Positions 15,458-22,990 of a stretch of 44,664 nucleotides of DNA are shown one piece after another. The stretch is taken from NCBI GenBank assembly GCA_005881825.1, contig VBEO01000090.1, positions 1 to 44,664 of the forward strand, in the 5' to 3' direction. The translations under genes were made by a program, and so were the position numbers. The notes below the pieces were generated by a model. The model searched no databases, had not been told where the DNA came from, and saw only the letters and a list, made by a program, of their open reading frames with translations. Numbering within the stretch: position 1 is the stretch's first letter; every line of letters begins with the position of its first letter. This DNA is from Chloroflexota bacterium (GTDB taxonomy: Bacteria > Chloroflexota > Dormibacteria > Dormibacterales > Dormibacteraceae).

Positions 15458-15709
15458 CTATCCGGCTTTGCCCAGGATGCTGATCAGCATGAAGATCACC
15501 AGGGTCACGATCATCGGGCTGAGGTCGAGGCCCATGGTCTGCGGGAGCAGGTTGCGCACGGGGGCCAGGAAGGGCTCGGTGAGCTGATAGCTGATCCGGA
15601 AGATCTGGTTGCGCGGGTTGGGTCCGATCCATGAGAAGGCGACCCTGATGAAGATCAGGATCACCAGGATGTACAGGAAGACCTGTACCAGTCCCAGCAG
15701 CGAACCCAT
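15458..15709 (-). CDS. YggT/YlmG-family membrane protein
   Basis: This 83-residue protein has two membrane helices (about 4-25 and 62-80) flanking the conserved loop RVAFSWIGPNPRNQIFRISYQLTEPFLAPVRNLLP. The YggT family (YlmG in Firmicutes) is linked by synteny to cell division and, in plastids, to nucleoid distribution; its biochemical role is unclear. In Firmicutes it sits in ftsZ-ylmDEFGH-divIVA-ileS order, and here it is directly upstream of the ileS T-box, so it fits that ancestral block. The start is ATG 15709. Confidence 0.88.
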   Translation of the reverse strand: MGSLLGLVQVFLYILVILIFIRVAFSWIGPNPRNQIFRISYQLTEPFLAPVRNLLPQTMGLDLSPMIVTLVIFMLISILGKAG

Positions 15710-15729
15710 CGCCCCGCGAGTCTACGCAT

Positions 15730-15755
15730 GTCGGGGAGCCTCCAAGCTCCCCGAC
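15730..15755. terminator. Stem-loop terminator after the cupin gene
   Basis: A perfect 10-bp stem, GTCGGGGAGC and GCTCCCCGAC, with a 6-base loop lies between the cupin stop (15775) and the yggT start. It separates the accessory cupin transcript from the yggT-ileS block. Confidence 0.65.
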
Positions 15756-15774
15756 ACACGCCGTCGGATTTGGA

Positions 15775-16269
15775 TCAGCGCTCGCCCGGAGGCAGGAACT
15801 CGATGCCGCATTCGCGCGCAACGCTCGCCAGCTGTCCGGGATCCGTGGCGGCCGGTTCCTTGGGGAGGGGTAGTCCGTCATCGACCGGTTGGCCTACGGC
15901 CGTGAACAGGCGCACGTGGGCGTCTCCCGGCGAGACCGTGGTCAGGACCCGCATCGGGCCTGGACCGGGGTTGTGAAGGGAGTGCAGGGTCCCGGGCGGG
16001 ATCGCCAGAAAGTCGCCCGAGCCCAACTGGTACTTGGCGCCCTCGACATCGACCTCCAGCGTCCCCTCGAGCACGTACCAGCTCTCGTGGCTCGGTTCGC
16101 GGTGCGGGGGCACACTGCTGTTCGGCAGCTCGCGATGTTCGAAGGTGAGGTGATTGTGGGCGCCGCCCTGCGGCTCGTCCTTGAACGTCAGGATCGAGCC
16201 GAAGATCGCAAAGCTGCGACCGCGCCCGGTCGGGAGATGCTTGATCGCGGTAGCCGAACCAGCCGTCAT
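15775..16269 (-). CDS. Cupin-domain protein
   Basis: The product has 164 residues, counted from ATG 16269, which follows GGAGG by 8 nt; a start 10 codons upstream is possible. A single cupin barrel is clear: PHREPSHESWYVLEGTLEVDVEG, with metal-type His/Glu ligands, then GSGDFLAIPPGTLHSLHNPG, the second cupin motif. Such proteins range from dioxygenases to small-molecule sensors, so the activity is unassigned. It is divergent from a TetR gene 71 bp away and is a probable target of it. The pair sits where sepF would be in the conserved block. Confidence 0.8.
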   Translation of the reverse strand: MTAGSATAIKHLPTGRGRSFAIFGSILTFKDEPQGGAHNHLTFEHRELPNSSVPPHREPSHESWYVLEGTLEVDVEGAKYQLGSGDFLAIPPGTLHSLHNPGPGPMRVLTTVSPGDAHVRLFTAVGQPVDDGLPLPKEPAATDPGQLASVARECGIEFLPPGER

Positions 16270-16336
16270 GCTCCGTTCCTCCAGAACCGTTGCCGGCATC
16301 CAGCCGACGTGTTAACGTAAGACTTCGATAGCATAA

Positions 16337-16352
16337 TGAGATGGTAGTCTCA
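16337..16352. promoter_or_regulatory. Candidate operator in the cupin/tetR divergent region
   Basis: TGAGA and TCTCA form a 5-bp inverted repeat with a 6-bp spacer that overlaps the ATG of the TetR gene. CATAAT and TAGCAT just upstream resemble -10 boxes; no convincing -35 is seen. Position and symmetry suggest the binding site of the adjacent regulator. Confidence 0.35.
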
Positions 16353-16964
16353 CGTCAAGACTCCGGTCGCATCTTGCAGAAGCGCCGTACTCGACTCGCG
16401 ATCGTAGTCGCGGCTGCCTCGCTGCTGGCGCAGGGCCGCCGTCCCACCGTGGCCGAGGCCGCAGACGCCGCCCTGGTCTCGCGAGCCACGGCTTACCGCT
16501 ACTTCCCCTCCCAAGGTGCCCTTCTGCTCGAAGCGGCGCTGCAGTCGACGCACCCGGAGATCGCACCGGCGCTCGCTGATGCGCCGGCTGACGACGTCAA
16601 CGCCCGCTTCGATGTCGTCTGCACTGCCATGTTCGAGCGGGTCATCGAGGCGGAACCGCAAATGCGGCAGATGCTGCAGATCACGCAGCAGGAGTGGCTC
16701 GACAACTCCGACGTCGTGAAGCCTCGGCTGCGCCAGGGTCGCCGCCTCGAGTGGATCGAGCAGGCTCTCGAGCCGCTCCGAGGCAGGTTGGACAAGAACG
16801 ATTTCGAGCGACTGGTCAACGGCTTGGCGATGACGGTGGGCGTCGAGGCCTACATCGCGCTGCGAGACGTCTGCGGGCTCGACAACCAGGCTGCGATCGC
16901 GACGATGCGGTGGGCAGGACACGCCTTGATCACCGCCGCGAAGCGACCGACCGAGATTACGTAG
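16341..16964 (+). CDS. TetR-family transcriptional regulator
   Basis: The product has 207 residues. An N-terminal DNA-binding domain shows KRRTRLAIVVAAASLLAQGRRPTVAEAADAALVSRATAYRYFPSQGALLLEAAL, a good but somewhat divergent TetR helix-turn-helix (SRATAYRYF recognition helix). The rest is helical, with an EWLDNSD segment and a hydrophobic C-terminal dimer region. It is divergent from the cupin gene, the classic arrangement for a local repressor. It converges on yggS with only 12 bp between the stops. Confidence 0.85.
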   Translation: MVVSRQDSGRILQKRRTRLAIVVAAASLLAQGRRPTVAEAADAALVSRATAYRYFPSQGALLLEAALQSTHPEIAPALADAPADDVNARFDVVCTAMFERVIEAEPQMRQMLQITQQEWLDNSDVVKPRLRQGRRLEWIEQALEPLRGRLDKNDFERLVNGLAMTVGVEAYIALRDVCGLDNQAAIATMRWAGHALITAAKRPTEIT

Positions 16965-16976
16965 CGCGCCGCCGGA

Positions 16977-17618
16977 TCAGCCGAACAGCACGCGGCCCAG
17001 GCGGAGCATCGTGCTGCCGGCGCGCACCGCGGCCTCGAAGTCCTGGGTCATGCCCATCGAGAGCACCGGCAGCGCTCGGCCGAGCCGCTGCTCCGCCTCA
17101 TCCCGCCGCCGCCGCAGCTCCTCGAAGGCCGGCTCCGGATCCCCCTCGACCGCGGCCATGCACATGAGGCCCTGGACGGGGAGCAGCTGGGCGGCCGCCT
17201 GCACCGCCGCGCACGCCTGATCCGGGTCGAAGCCGTGCTTCTGAGGCTCGCGCGAGGTGTTGACCTGCAGCAGGATCGCCTGCTCCGGCGCCCGGCGGGC
17301 CAGCGCCTCGACCAGCCGCAACGAGTCGACCGAATGGATGAGCGCGAAGCGCCCGCCCACCTCGCGCGCCTTGTTGGTCTGCAGGTGGCCGACCAGGTGC
17401 CACTCGGCCTCCGGCAGTGCCTCCAGCTTGGGCAAAGCCTCCTGGACTCGGTTTTCGCCGAGCGAGCGCAACCCGGCGGCCAGCGCGGCCCGGCAGTCCT
17501 CCAGGGAACGGCCCTTGGTCACCGCCACTACCGCGATTCGCCCCGGATCGCCGCCGGCCTCGGCGATGCGCGCGCGCACCGCCAGCAGGCGGCTCTCTAC
17601 CTCAGCGCGACCAGGCAA
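16977..17618 (-). CDS. yggS: YggS-family PLP-binding protein (PLP homeostasis)
   Basis: This 213-residue alanine-racemase-fold protein carries the PLP-binding Lys in VAVTKG (near 35), GENRVQEA, the WHLVGHLQTNK signature and LSMGMTQDFEAAVRAGSTMLRLGRVLFG at the end. The family (YlmE, PROSC) buffers free PLP and affects amino-acid pools rather than catalysing racemisation. The start is TTG 17618, overlapping the end of pgeF by 22 nt; no better start is seen. The pgeF-yggS pair directly downstream of ftsZ-nrdR matches ylmD-ylmE synteny. Confidence 0.93.
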   Translation of the reverse strand: MPGRAEVESRLLAVRARIAEAGGDPGRIAVVAVTKGRSLEDCRAALAAGLRSLGENRVQEALPKLEALPEAEWHLVGHLQTNKAREVGGRFALIHSVDSLRLVEALARRAPEQAILLQVNTSREPQKHGFDPDQACAAVQAAAQLLPVQGLMCMAAVEGDPEPAFEELRRRRDEAEQRLGRALPVLSMGMTQDFEAAVRAGSTMLRLGRVLFG

Positions 17619-18214
17619 TAGAAGCGGGCGCCGTCCGGCCGGCGACGGTGCGAGGGCAGGTGCGCAGACTCGAAGGTGCAGGCCCCGTGGACGTGGATGC
17701 CGGCCGCCGGCACACCTGACGCTTCCAGCTGCGCCCGGTTGGCCGCTACCAGGTCGAGCCGGAAGCGCCGCTCCTCATCGGGGCGCGCGAAGCCGTCAAA
17801 GCGCTCGGCCACCTCTTGACCGACCTGGTAGCAGTCGCCGCAGATGCCGGGACCGATGCCGGCGACCAGGTCGGCCGGCCGGGAGCCGTACTCCCGCTCC
17901 AGCGTCCGCACGAGCTCGCCGGCGATGCCGGCGGCCGTCCCCCGCCAGCCCGCGTGCGCCAGGCCGACCGCCGGCCGGTTCCGGTCGTAGACGATCACCG
18001 GATAGCAGTCGGCAAAGGACGCCAGCAGCGGCAGGCCGGGGCGGTCGCTGACCAGGCCGTCCACGCCGCTCACCGTGACGCCCGCCGTATCGACGCGCGC
18101 GACCTGCGCGCCGTGCACCATGGCCGCGGTCGCTGCCTCAGCCGGGTCCAGGGGCCGCGCCACGGAAAAGCCGTGCTCCAGGCCTGGCTCCGCGGCCAGC
18201 GCGGGGATCGTCAG
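17597..18214 (-). CDS. pgeF: PgeF/YfiH-family multicopper-oxidase-like purine nucleoside phosphorylase/peptidoglycan editing factor
   Basis: From CTG 18214 the protein has 205 residues. The conserved HGF motif (residues 14-16) lies upstream of the first canonical start (GTG 18163), so translation must begin earlier, and CTG in a CTGA overlap with the preceding gene is the only candidate. Active-site residues are H34 (VHGAQV), C70 (FADCYPV) and H87 (LAHAGWRGT). The segment between HGF and VHG is about 20 residues, shorter than usual. Family members are reported to edit cytoplasmic muropeptide precursors and to act on purine nucleosides, which fits their position by the division genes. Confidence 0.9.
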   Translation of the reverse strand: MTIPALAAEPGLEHGFSVARPLDPAEAATAAMVHGAQVARVDTAGVTVSGVDGLVSDRPGLPLLASFADCYPVIVYDRNRPAVGLAHAGWRGTAAGIAGELVRTLEREYGSRPADLVAGIGPGICGDCYQVGQEVAERFDGFARPDEERRFRLDLVAANRAQLEASGVPAAGIHVHGACTFESAHLPSHRRRPDGARFYCLVALR

Positions 18215-18591
18215 TAAACCGGCGGCGCCTGCCAGCCCAGGTACTCCCCGCCCAGCGTGCCGGCCAGGGCGGTCAGGCTCTCGCGCATCTTGGTGATTGC
18301 GCCGGGGGTCGGGATCATCGATTGGATCGCCGTCACCGTCCAGCGCCCCTCCGCATCCGTGCGCAGGAAGGACCGGTAACCGTCCTTGTCCATCAGCTCC
18401 ATGGCGCCACGGGCGTCGGTCTCGGTGTCGAAGCGGACGAAGACCCGCACCGGGTGCGGCAGTTGCAGCTTGGAGCCCTCCGCGCGCAGCCCGTCGAGCA
18501 AGGCCAGGTCGTCATCGACGGGAGGAGCGAGGCTCTCCGGCGGCAGCGTCCGCCGGCCGAAACGCGGCACGAACCAACCCATCCAGTCCAC
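18211..18591 (-). CDS. RraB-like (regulator of ribonuclease activity B domain) protein
   Basis: The product has 126 residues. The stretch LRAEGSKLQLPHPVRVFVRF, the later DARGAMELMDKDGY, W in RWTV and the end GGEYLGWQAPP match the RraB fold, known from E. coli as an inhibitor of RNase E and found in many other proteins. The partner here is unknown. The start is GTG 18591 (or ATG 18582), 10 nt after the nrdR stop, and the stop forms a CTGA overlap with pgeF, so it belongs to the ftsZ-nrdR-pgeF-yggS transcript. A gene of this family at this site is not part of the usual synteny I know. Confidence 0.72.
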   Translation of the reverse strand: MDWMGWFVPRFGRRTLPPESLAPPVDDDLALLDGLRAEGSKLQLPHPVRVFVRFDTETDARGAMELMDKDGYRSFLRTDAEGRWTVTAIQSMIPTPGAITKMRESLTALAGTLGGEYLGWQAPPVY

Positions 18592-18601
18592 GAATTACAG
18601 G

Positions 18602-19063
18602 CTAGTGCCGGCGCGCGCTCAGTACCTGCTCGATCTCCCGCTTGACCTGCTGGAGGTCCATGAACTCCCGGTACACCGACGCAAATCGGATGTAGGCGAC
18701 CTCGTCCAGCTCGCGCAGCTTGTCCATGACCATCTCACCGATCTCCTGGCTCGGGATCTCCACCCGCCCGCTGCGCCGCAGGTCGGCCTCGATCTCGTCC
18801 ACGATCGCGCGCAGCTTCTCCTGCGAGATGTCGCGTTTCTCGGTCGCCTTGCGCAGGCCCATGACCAGCTTCTGAGGATCGAAATCCTCGCGCCGGCCGT
18901 CCTTCTTGATCACGTAGAAGGGCACCGCCTCGATGCGCTCGTAGGTGGTGAAGCGCTGCCCGCAGTTGAGGCACTCGCGGCGGCGCCGGATGGCCTCGCC
19001 CACCTCGGAGTCGCGGGAATCCACGACCTTGAGGTCGTGGTGACCGCAGTACGGGCAGCGCAC
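18602..19063 (-). CDS. nrdR: Transcriptional repressor NrdR
   Basis: This 153-residue repressor of ribonucleotide reductase genes has a Zn ribbon with C3, C6, C31 and C34 (MRCPYCGHHDLKVVDSRDS ... CLNCGQRFTTYER) followed by an ATP-cone domain (VIKKDGRREDFDPQKLVMGLRKA) that senses ATP/dATP. No NrdR box or ribonucleotide reductase gene was recognised near it; the R2lox at 2.4 kb is not a ribonucleotide reductase. The start is GTG 19063, 18 bp after the ftsZ stop, so it is co-transcribed. Confidence 0.96.
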   Translation of the reverse strand: MRCPYCGHHDLKVVDSRDSEVGEAIRRRRECLNCGQRFTTYERIEAVPFYVIKKDGRREDFDPQKLVMGLRKATEKRDISQEKLRAIVDEIEADLRRSGRVEIPSQEIGEMVMDKLRELDEVAYIRFASVYREFMDLQQVKREIEQVLSARRH

Positions 19064-19081
19064 GCTTGGGAACGAACCCCG

Positions 19082-20182
19082 CTACTGGCGGTTGCGCAGG
19101 AAGGCGGGGATGTTGAGGTCCTCCTCGTCAGTGCCGAACTGCGGCCGCTCGGCGCCGACCTTCACGCCCAGCCGCTCGGCGAAACCAGGCACCGACTCGG
19201 TGACCGGCGCGCTGTCGATGCGCCGCGCCCGGGCGCCGAAGCCGGCCGCGATCACGGTGATCTTGACTTCGCCTTGCATGCGGTCGTCGTTGACGACGCC
19301 GAAGATGATGTTGGCGTTGGGGTCGGCCGACGCCTTCACGATCTCGGCCGCCTTCTCGCACTCGTGGAGCGTGATGTCGCGCCCCGCGGTGATGTTGAAG
19401 AGGATCCCCTGGGCGCCGTCGATCGAGGTTTCCAGCAGCGGGCTGGAGACCGCCTGTTTGGCCGCGTCCTCGGCGCGGTTGTCACCGGACCCGAAGCCGA
19501 TGCCCATCAGCGCCTCGCCGGTGTCCTGCATCACTGCTTTGACGTCGGCGAAGTCGAGGTTGATGGTGCCCGGGCTGACGATCAGGTCGGCGATGCCCTG
19601 CACACCCTGGCGGAGCACGTCGTCGGCGATCCGGAAAGCCTCTTCGAGGGTGGTCTTGCGGTCGACGAACTGGGTGAGCCGGTCGTTGGGGATCACGATC
19701 AAGGCGTCGACCTTGTCCTTGAGCTGCTTGATTCCCTCTTCGGCGGTGTCGTTGCGAATCTTGCCTTCCCAGCGGAAGGGACGGGTCACGACGGCGATCG
19801 TCAGGGCGCCCTGCTGCTTGGCCACCTCGGCGATCACGGGGGCCGAGCCGGTGCCGGTGCCGCCGCCCATGCCGGCGGTGATGAACACCATGTCCGTGTC
19901 TCGGCACAGCTCGGTGAGCTCGGCGCGGCTCTCGTCGGCCGAATCGCGGCCCTTGGTCCAGTCGGCGCCCGAGCCCAGGCCGCGCGTGACCTTGCGGCCG
20001 ATGTTGACCTTGACGTCGGCGTTGCAATTGTCGAGCGCCTGCATGTCGGTGTTGACCGCGATGAACTCGACGCCCTTGAGCGCCGCCGAGATCATGCGGT
20101 TGACCGCGTTGCCGCCGCCGCCGCCGGCGCCGATCACCTTGATCCGAGCCCTGCCGTCCTGCCGATCGCCCTTCATGGTCAT
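19082..20182 (-). CDS. ftsZ: Cell division protein FtsZ
   Basis: This 366-residue tubulin-like GTPase forms the division ring. Seen are IKVIGAGGGGGNAVNRMI, the GTP-binding signature GGGTGTGSAP, the T7-loop NLDFADVKAVM and the C-terminal conserved peptide DLNIPAFLRNR that binds FtsA and other partners. The linker before that peptide is short (about 30 residues). The region usually reading GLGAGANPEVGRKAA reads GLGSGADWTKGRDSA. ATG 20182 follows GGAGGT by 6 nt; the long upstream open frame is non-coding. It sits 41 nt after ftsA. Confidence 0.97.
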   Translation of the reverse strand: MTMKGDRQDGRARIKVIGAGGGGGNAVNRMISAALKGVEFIAVNTDMQALDNCNADVKVNIGRKVTRGLGSGADWTKGRDSADESRAELTELCRDTDMVFITAGMGGGTGTGSAPVIAEVAKQQGALTIAVVTRPFRWEGKIRNDTAEEGIKQLKDKVDALIVIPNDRLTQFVDRKTTLEEAFRIADDVLRQGVQGIADLIVSPGTINLDFADVKAVMQDTGEALMGIGFGSGDNRAEDAAKQAVSSPLLETSIDGAQGILFNITAGRDITLHECEKAAEIVKASADPNANIIFGVVNDDRMQGEVKITVIAAGFGARARRIDSAPVTESVPGFAERLGVKVGAERPQFGTDEEDLNIPAFLRNRQ

Positions 20183-20223
20183 ACCGACCTCCAAGTCATT
20201 TGCTGCGTCGTCTGCTTCGTTGC

Positions 20224-21468
20224 CTAGAAGAAGTCCCTGAGCCATCTCACCGTCCTCTGGTACGCGGTGCCGATCGCCGGCGAGTGGGCGCCGCGCACTC
20301 CGGCCAGCACCGCCACGGGCGCCGAGCGGGCGCCCCACTTCACGAGCCCGACCGCGGCGGCGAACGAGGGGCCGCCGGCCCGGTCGGCAAGGCCGCCGAC
20401 ACCGCAGGGCAGGCCCAGCCGGACCGCGGAGTCGAAGACCGCCTGGGCGGCGTCGGTGGTGCCCATCAAGCGTGCGGCGCCACCCGTGACCACCACCCCG
20501 GCCGGCAGCCGTCCGTCATAGCTGCTCTTGCGCATCTCCTCGCGCGCCATCTGGAAGATCTCGCGCATGCGGGGGCCGATGATCTCGGCCAGGAAGCGGC
20601 GGGGCATAGCCTGGATGCGATCGCCCCCGACCTGCCGCACCTCGATCCGCTCCTCGGGGGGGATCACGTCGGGCAAGGTGTGCCCGTAGTTGAGCTTCAA
20701 GGTCTCGGCATCGGCCGGTGTGGTGCGGAGCCCGATCGCGATGTCGTTGGTGACGTGGTTGCCGCCGACCGGGAGCACCGCCATCCGGAGCACCGAACCC
20801 TCCGCGTAGAGGACGACGTCGGTGGTTTCGGCGCCGATGTCGACCAGGCAGACGCCCAGGTCGACTTCGTTGGCGGTGAGCACGCCCTCGCCCGAGGCCA
20901 GGCCGTGGGCGACCACCTCCTCGACGTCGAAGCCTGACTGGTGCACGCACTTGACCACGTTGTGGAGGCTGGTCTGGGCCGCCGTGACGATGTGGGTTTC
21001 GACTTCGAGTCGCTGCCCGGTCATGCCCACCGCGTCGCGCACTCCATCCTGGCCGTCGACCGTGAAGCTGCGCGGCAGAACGTGGATGACCTGGCGGTCG
21101 CTGGGTACCGAGACGGCGCGAGCAGCCTCGATCACGCGCTCCACGTCCTCCTCGCGGACCTCGAAACCGTGGTCGCGGCTGACCGCAACCACGCCGCGGC
21201 TGTTCTGGCTGGCCAGGTGCGGACCACCCAGCGTGCAGACGGCCGACTCGATGCGGAGACCGGCCATGCGTTCGGCGGCCACCGTGGCCGCCTGGATCGC
21301 GACCACCGTCTTGTCGATGTTGACGACCACGCCCTTGCGCAGGCCTTCGGCCGGCGCCTCGCCGACGCCGAGCAGTTGGACCTGGCCGTAGTCGTCGACC
21401 TCGCCGATGATCGCGGTGACCCGTGAGGTGCCGAGATCGAGGCCGGCTGTGCGCTTCCGCCGAGACAA
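20224..21468 (-). CDS. ftsA: Cell division protein FtsA
   Basis: This 414-residue actin-like ATPase tethers FtsZ to the membrane. It has GLDLGTSRVTAIIGEV (phosphate 1), the 1C subdomain (about 80-165), VDIGAETTDVVLY (phosphate 2), VVVTGGAARLMG (adenosine) and a C-terminal amphipathic helix TVRWLRDFF for membrane binding. The start is TTG 21468, with AGGAG further upstream than ideal. It begins a new transcript because nudC lies divergently upstream; a TATACT box at 21526-21521 is a likely -10. Confidence 0.96.
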   Translation of the reverse strand: MSRRKRTAGLDLGTSRVTAIIGEVDDYGQVQLLGVGEAPAEGLRKGVVVNIDKTVVAIQAATVAAERMAGLRIESAVCTLGGPHLASQNSRGVVAVSRDHGFEVREEDVERVIEAARAVSVPSDRQVIHVLPRSFTVDGQDGVRDAVGMTGQRLEVETHIVTAAQTSLHNVVKCVHQSGFDVEEVVAHGLASGEGVLTANEVDLGVCLVDIGAETTDVVLYAEGSVLRMAVLPVGGNHVTNDIAIGLRTTPADAETLKLNYGHTLPDVIPPEERIEVRQVGGDRIQAMPRRFLAEIIGPRMREIFQMAREEMRKSSYDGRLPAGVVVTGGAARLMGTTDAAQAVFDSAVRLGLPCGVGGLADRAGGPSFAAAVGLVKWGARSAPVAVLAGVRGAHSPAIGTAYQRTVRWLRDFF

Positions 21469-21520
21469 GTGCTGGGAGATCTCCTGGGGGCTGTGGGGAT
21501 GGACTTGGCGGGTCCCGGGC

Positions 21521-21526
21521 AGTATA
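21521..21526 (-). promoter_or_regulatory. Candidate -10 box of the ftsA-ftsZ transcript
   Basis: TATACT on the minus strand lies 53 bp before the ftsA TTG, within the 211-bp divergent gap to nudC. The -35 region 16-18 bp upstream is weak (around TAGTCC). The rest of the gap shows no gene. Confidence 0.4.
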
Positions 21527-21647
21527 GCGCCTCGGGAGTTCGCGGACTAGATGTTGTGGGTGTTTTGCCGGTGGACCATACAAGTTGGGCCGCTCTGCCG
21601 CCGGTAGGAAGGTCGGCAAGCTACATCTGGTAGCCGCCGTCATTCCC

Positions 21648-21674
21648 TTGGTCCCCGCCGGAGCATCCTAGCTT
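21648..21674 (+). promoter_or_regulatory. Candidate promoter of nudC
   Basis: TTGGTC (21648-21653) and TAGCTT (21669-21674) are spaced 15 bp, followed by CTGAG and then TTG 21680. The start codon is 6 nt after the -10, which predicts a leaderless mRNA. The -10 and following bases (TAGCTT, then CTGAGT) closely resemble those of the tetR promoter at 1805. Confidence 0.4.
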
Positions 21675-21679
21675 CTGAG

Positions 21680-22489
21680 TTGCCCTTCGCCTTCCAGCCC
21701 GGAATCGATCCCTCAGCCACACCCGGCCCGGAGGCCCTGCTCTTTGCCTTCAGCGGCGACCGCCTGCTGGTGGTGGCAGACGCGCCGGCCGGCGTCGAGC
21801 ACCTCGGTGAGCTGGCGGCCACCGCCCTCTTCATCGGCCACCTGGACGGGCGGCCGGTGTTCACCGTCTCGGTCGATGCGGTGCCCGAGGGCGTCGCCCA
21901 CGCCGGCCTCCGTGAGCTCTTCGGCCGCCTCGACCCGCAGCTGCACGGCGTTGCCGGCCGCGCCTATCAGCTGGTCGAGTGGTACCGCTCGCACGCTTTC
22001 TGCGGGCGCTGCGGGCACCCCACCCATCCGGTCGACAGCGAGCGCGCGCGGGCCTGCGAGGCCTGCGGGGCCAGCTATTTCCCACGCATCAACCCGGCCG
22101 TGATCATGCGGGTGCAGCGGCGTGGACGGATGCTGCTGGCGCGCAACCGCAACTTCCGGGGGCCCTTCTTCAGCGTGCTGGCCGGGTTCGTGGAGCCGGG
22201 CGAAGCGCTGGAGGAAACGGTTGCCCGCGAGGTGGAGGAGGAGGTGGGGCTCGAGGTGACCCGGGTGCGCTACTTCGGGAGCCAGTCCTGGCCCTTCCCG
22301 AGCCAGCTCATGATCGGTTTCGTGGCCACGGCCGGTCCTGGCCAGATCGATCTGCGGGACTCCGAGATCGAGGAGGCCCGGTGGTTCGCGCCCGGCGACG
22401 AGCTGCCGCCGCTGCCGGGACCCTTCAGCATCTCCCGCCGGCTGATCGACGACTTCCTACAGGCGCGTCACCAGCAGAAACAGCGCTAG
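21680..22489 (+). CDS. nudC: NudC-type NAD(H) pyrophosphatase / NAD-RNA decapping Nudix hydrolase
   Basis: The product has 269 residues: an N-terminal domain, a Zn ribbon with FCGRCGHPT and ACEACGASYFPR, and a Nudix domain whose box GFVEPGEALEETVAREVEEEVG is complete. SQSWPFPSQLM matches the NudC signature SQPWPFPxS except for Pro to Ser. It cleaves NAD(H) to NMN(H) and AMP and can remove NAD caps from RNA. It starts at TTG 21680, is divergent from ftsA, and overlaps mntP tail-to-tail by 33 nt. It interrupts the division cluster in the opposite orientation. Confidence 0.93.
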   Translation: MPFAFQPGIDPSATPGPEALLFAFSGDRLLVVADAPAGVEHLGELAATALFIGHLDGRPVFTVSVDAVPEGVAHAGLRELFGRLDPQLHGVAGRAYQLVEWYRSHAFCGRCGHPTHPVDSERARACEACGASYFPRINPAVIMRVQRRGRMLLARNRNFRGPFFSVLAGFVEPGEALEETVAREVEEEVGLEVTRVRYFGSQSWPFPSQLMIGFVATAGPGQIDLRDSEIEEARWFAPGDELPPLPGPFSISRRLIDDFLQARHQQKQR

Positions 22490-22990
22490 CAGGATCAGCA
22501 AGCCACCCGCAAGTCGCTCGGCGCCTTCCCGAACGCGCTCGCCGACGATCGCGCCCAGCGCGAAGCCGAGCTGCGAGACCAGGAAAGCCTGGAGCGCGAT
22601 GAGTGCAACCACGAGGACTGCGGGCACCCGCAGCAGGCCCATCGTGAACCCGATCGCCAGCTCGTCGAGGCTGACGCTGAGCCCGAGCATCACCAGGCGC
22701 AGGCCGCGTGCCGAACGCAACCCTTCGGCGTCGTCGTCATCCCCGCGCAGCATCCAGAGTCCAGCCCCCGCCAACACCGCGATCGCGACGTACTCCGCCG
22801 CGCCGGCCAGCAGCTGCGCCAGGGCCAGTCCGAGCAGCAGCCCCACCAACGGCATGCCGCCCTCGAAAGCGGCGAAGACCGCGCCCAGGCGCAGGCGCTC
22901 GGCCCCTCGCGGCCGCTGGACCCCGACCGCGGCCGCGATGGCGAAGGTGTCCAGGCACAGCGGCAGCACCAGGGCCGCCACCTTTATCAA
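22457..22990 (-). CDS. mntP: MntP-family manganese efflux pump
   Basis: This 177-residue membrane protein has six predicted helices in two repeats, each with the conserved Asp-bearing helix: LPLCLDTFAIAAAVGV and LGLSVSLDELAIGFTMG. MntP proteins export Mn2+. It starts at TTG in a TTGA overlap with the sbp stop, so it ends the dcw transcript. A manganese exporter could be linked to the Mn/Fe-dependent R2lox in the same window only by speculation. The 3' end overlaps nudC by 33 nt. Confidence 0.87.
   Translation of the reverse strand: MIKVAALVLPLCLDTFAIAAAVGVQRPRGAERLRLGAVFAAFEGGMPLVGLLLGLALAQLLAGAAEYVAIAVLAGAGLWMLRGDDDDAEGLRSARGLRLVMLGLSVSLDELAIGFTMGLLRVPAVLVVALIALQAFLVSQLGFALGAIVGERVREGAERLAGGLLILLALFLLVTRL

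Noticed and set aside
18386-20227. 613-residue open frame on the plus strand
   Set aside because: Antisense shadow of nrdR and ftsZ with no start signal or domain.
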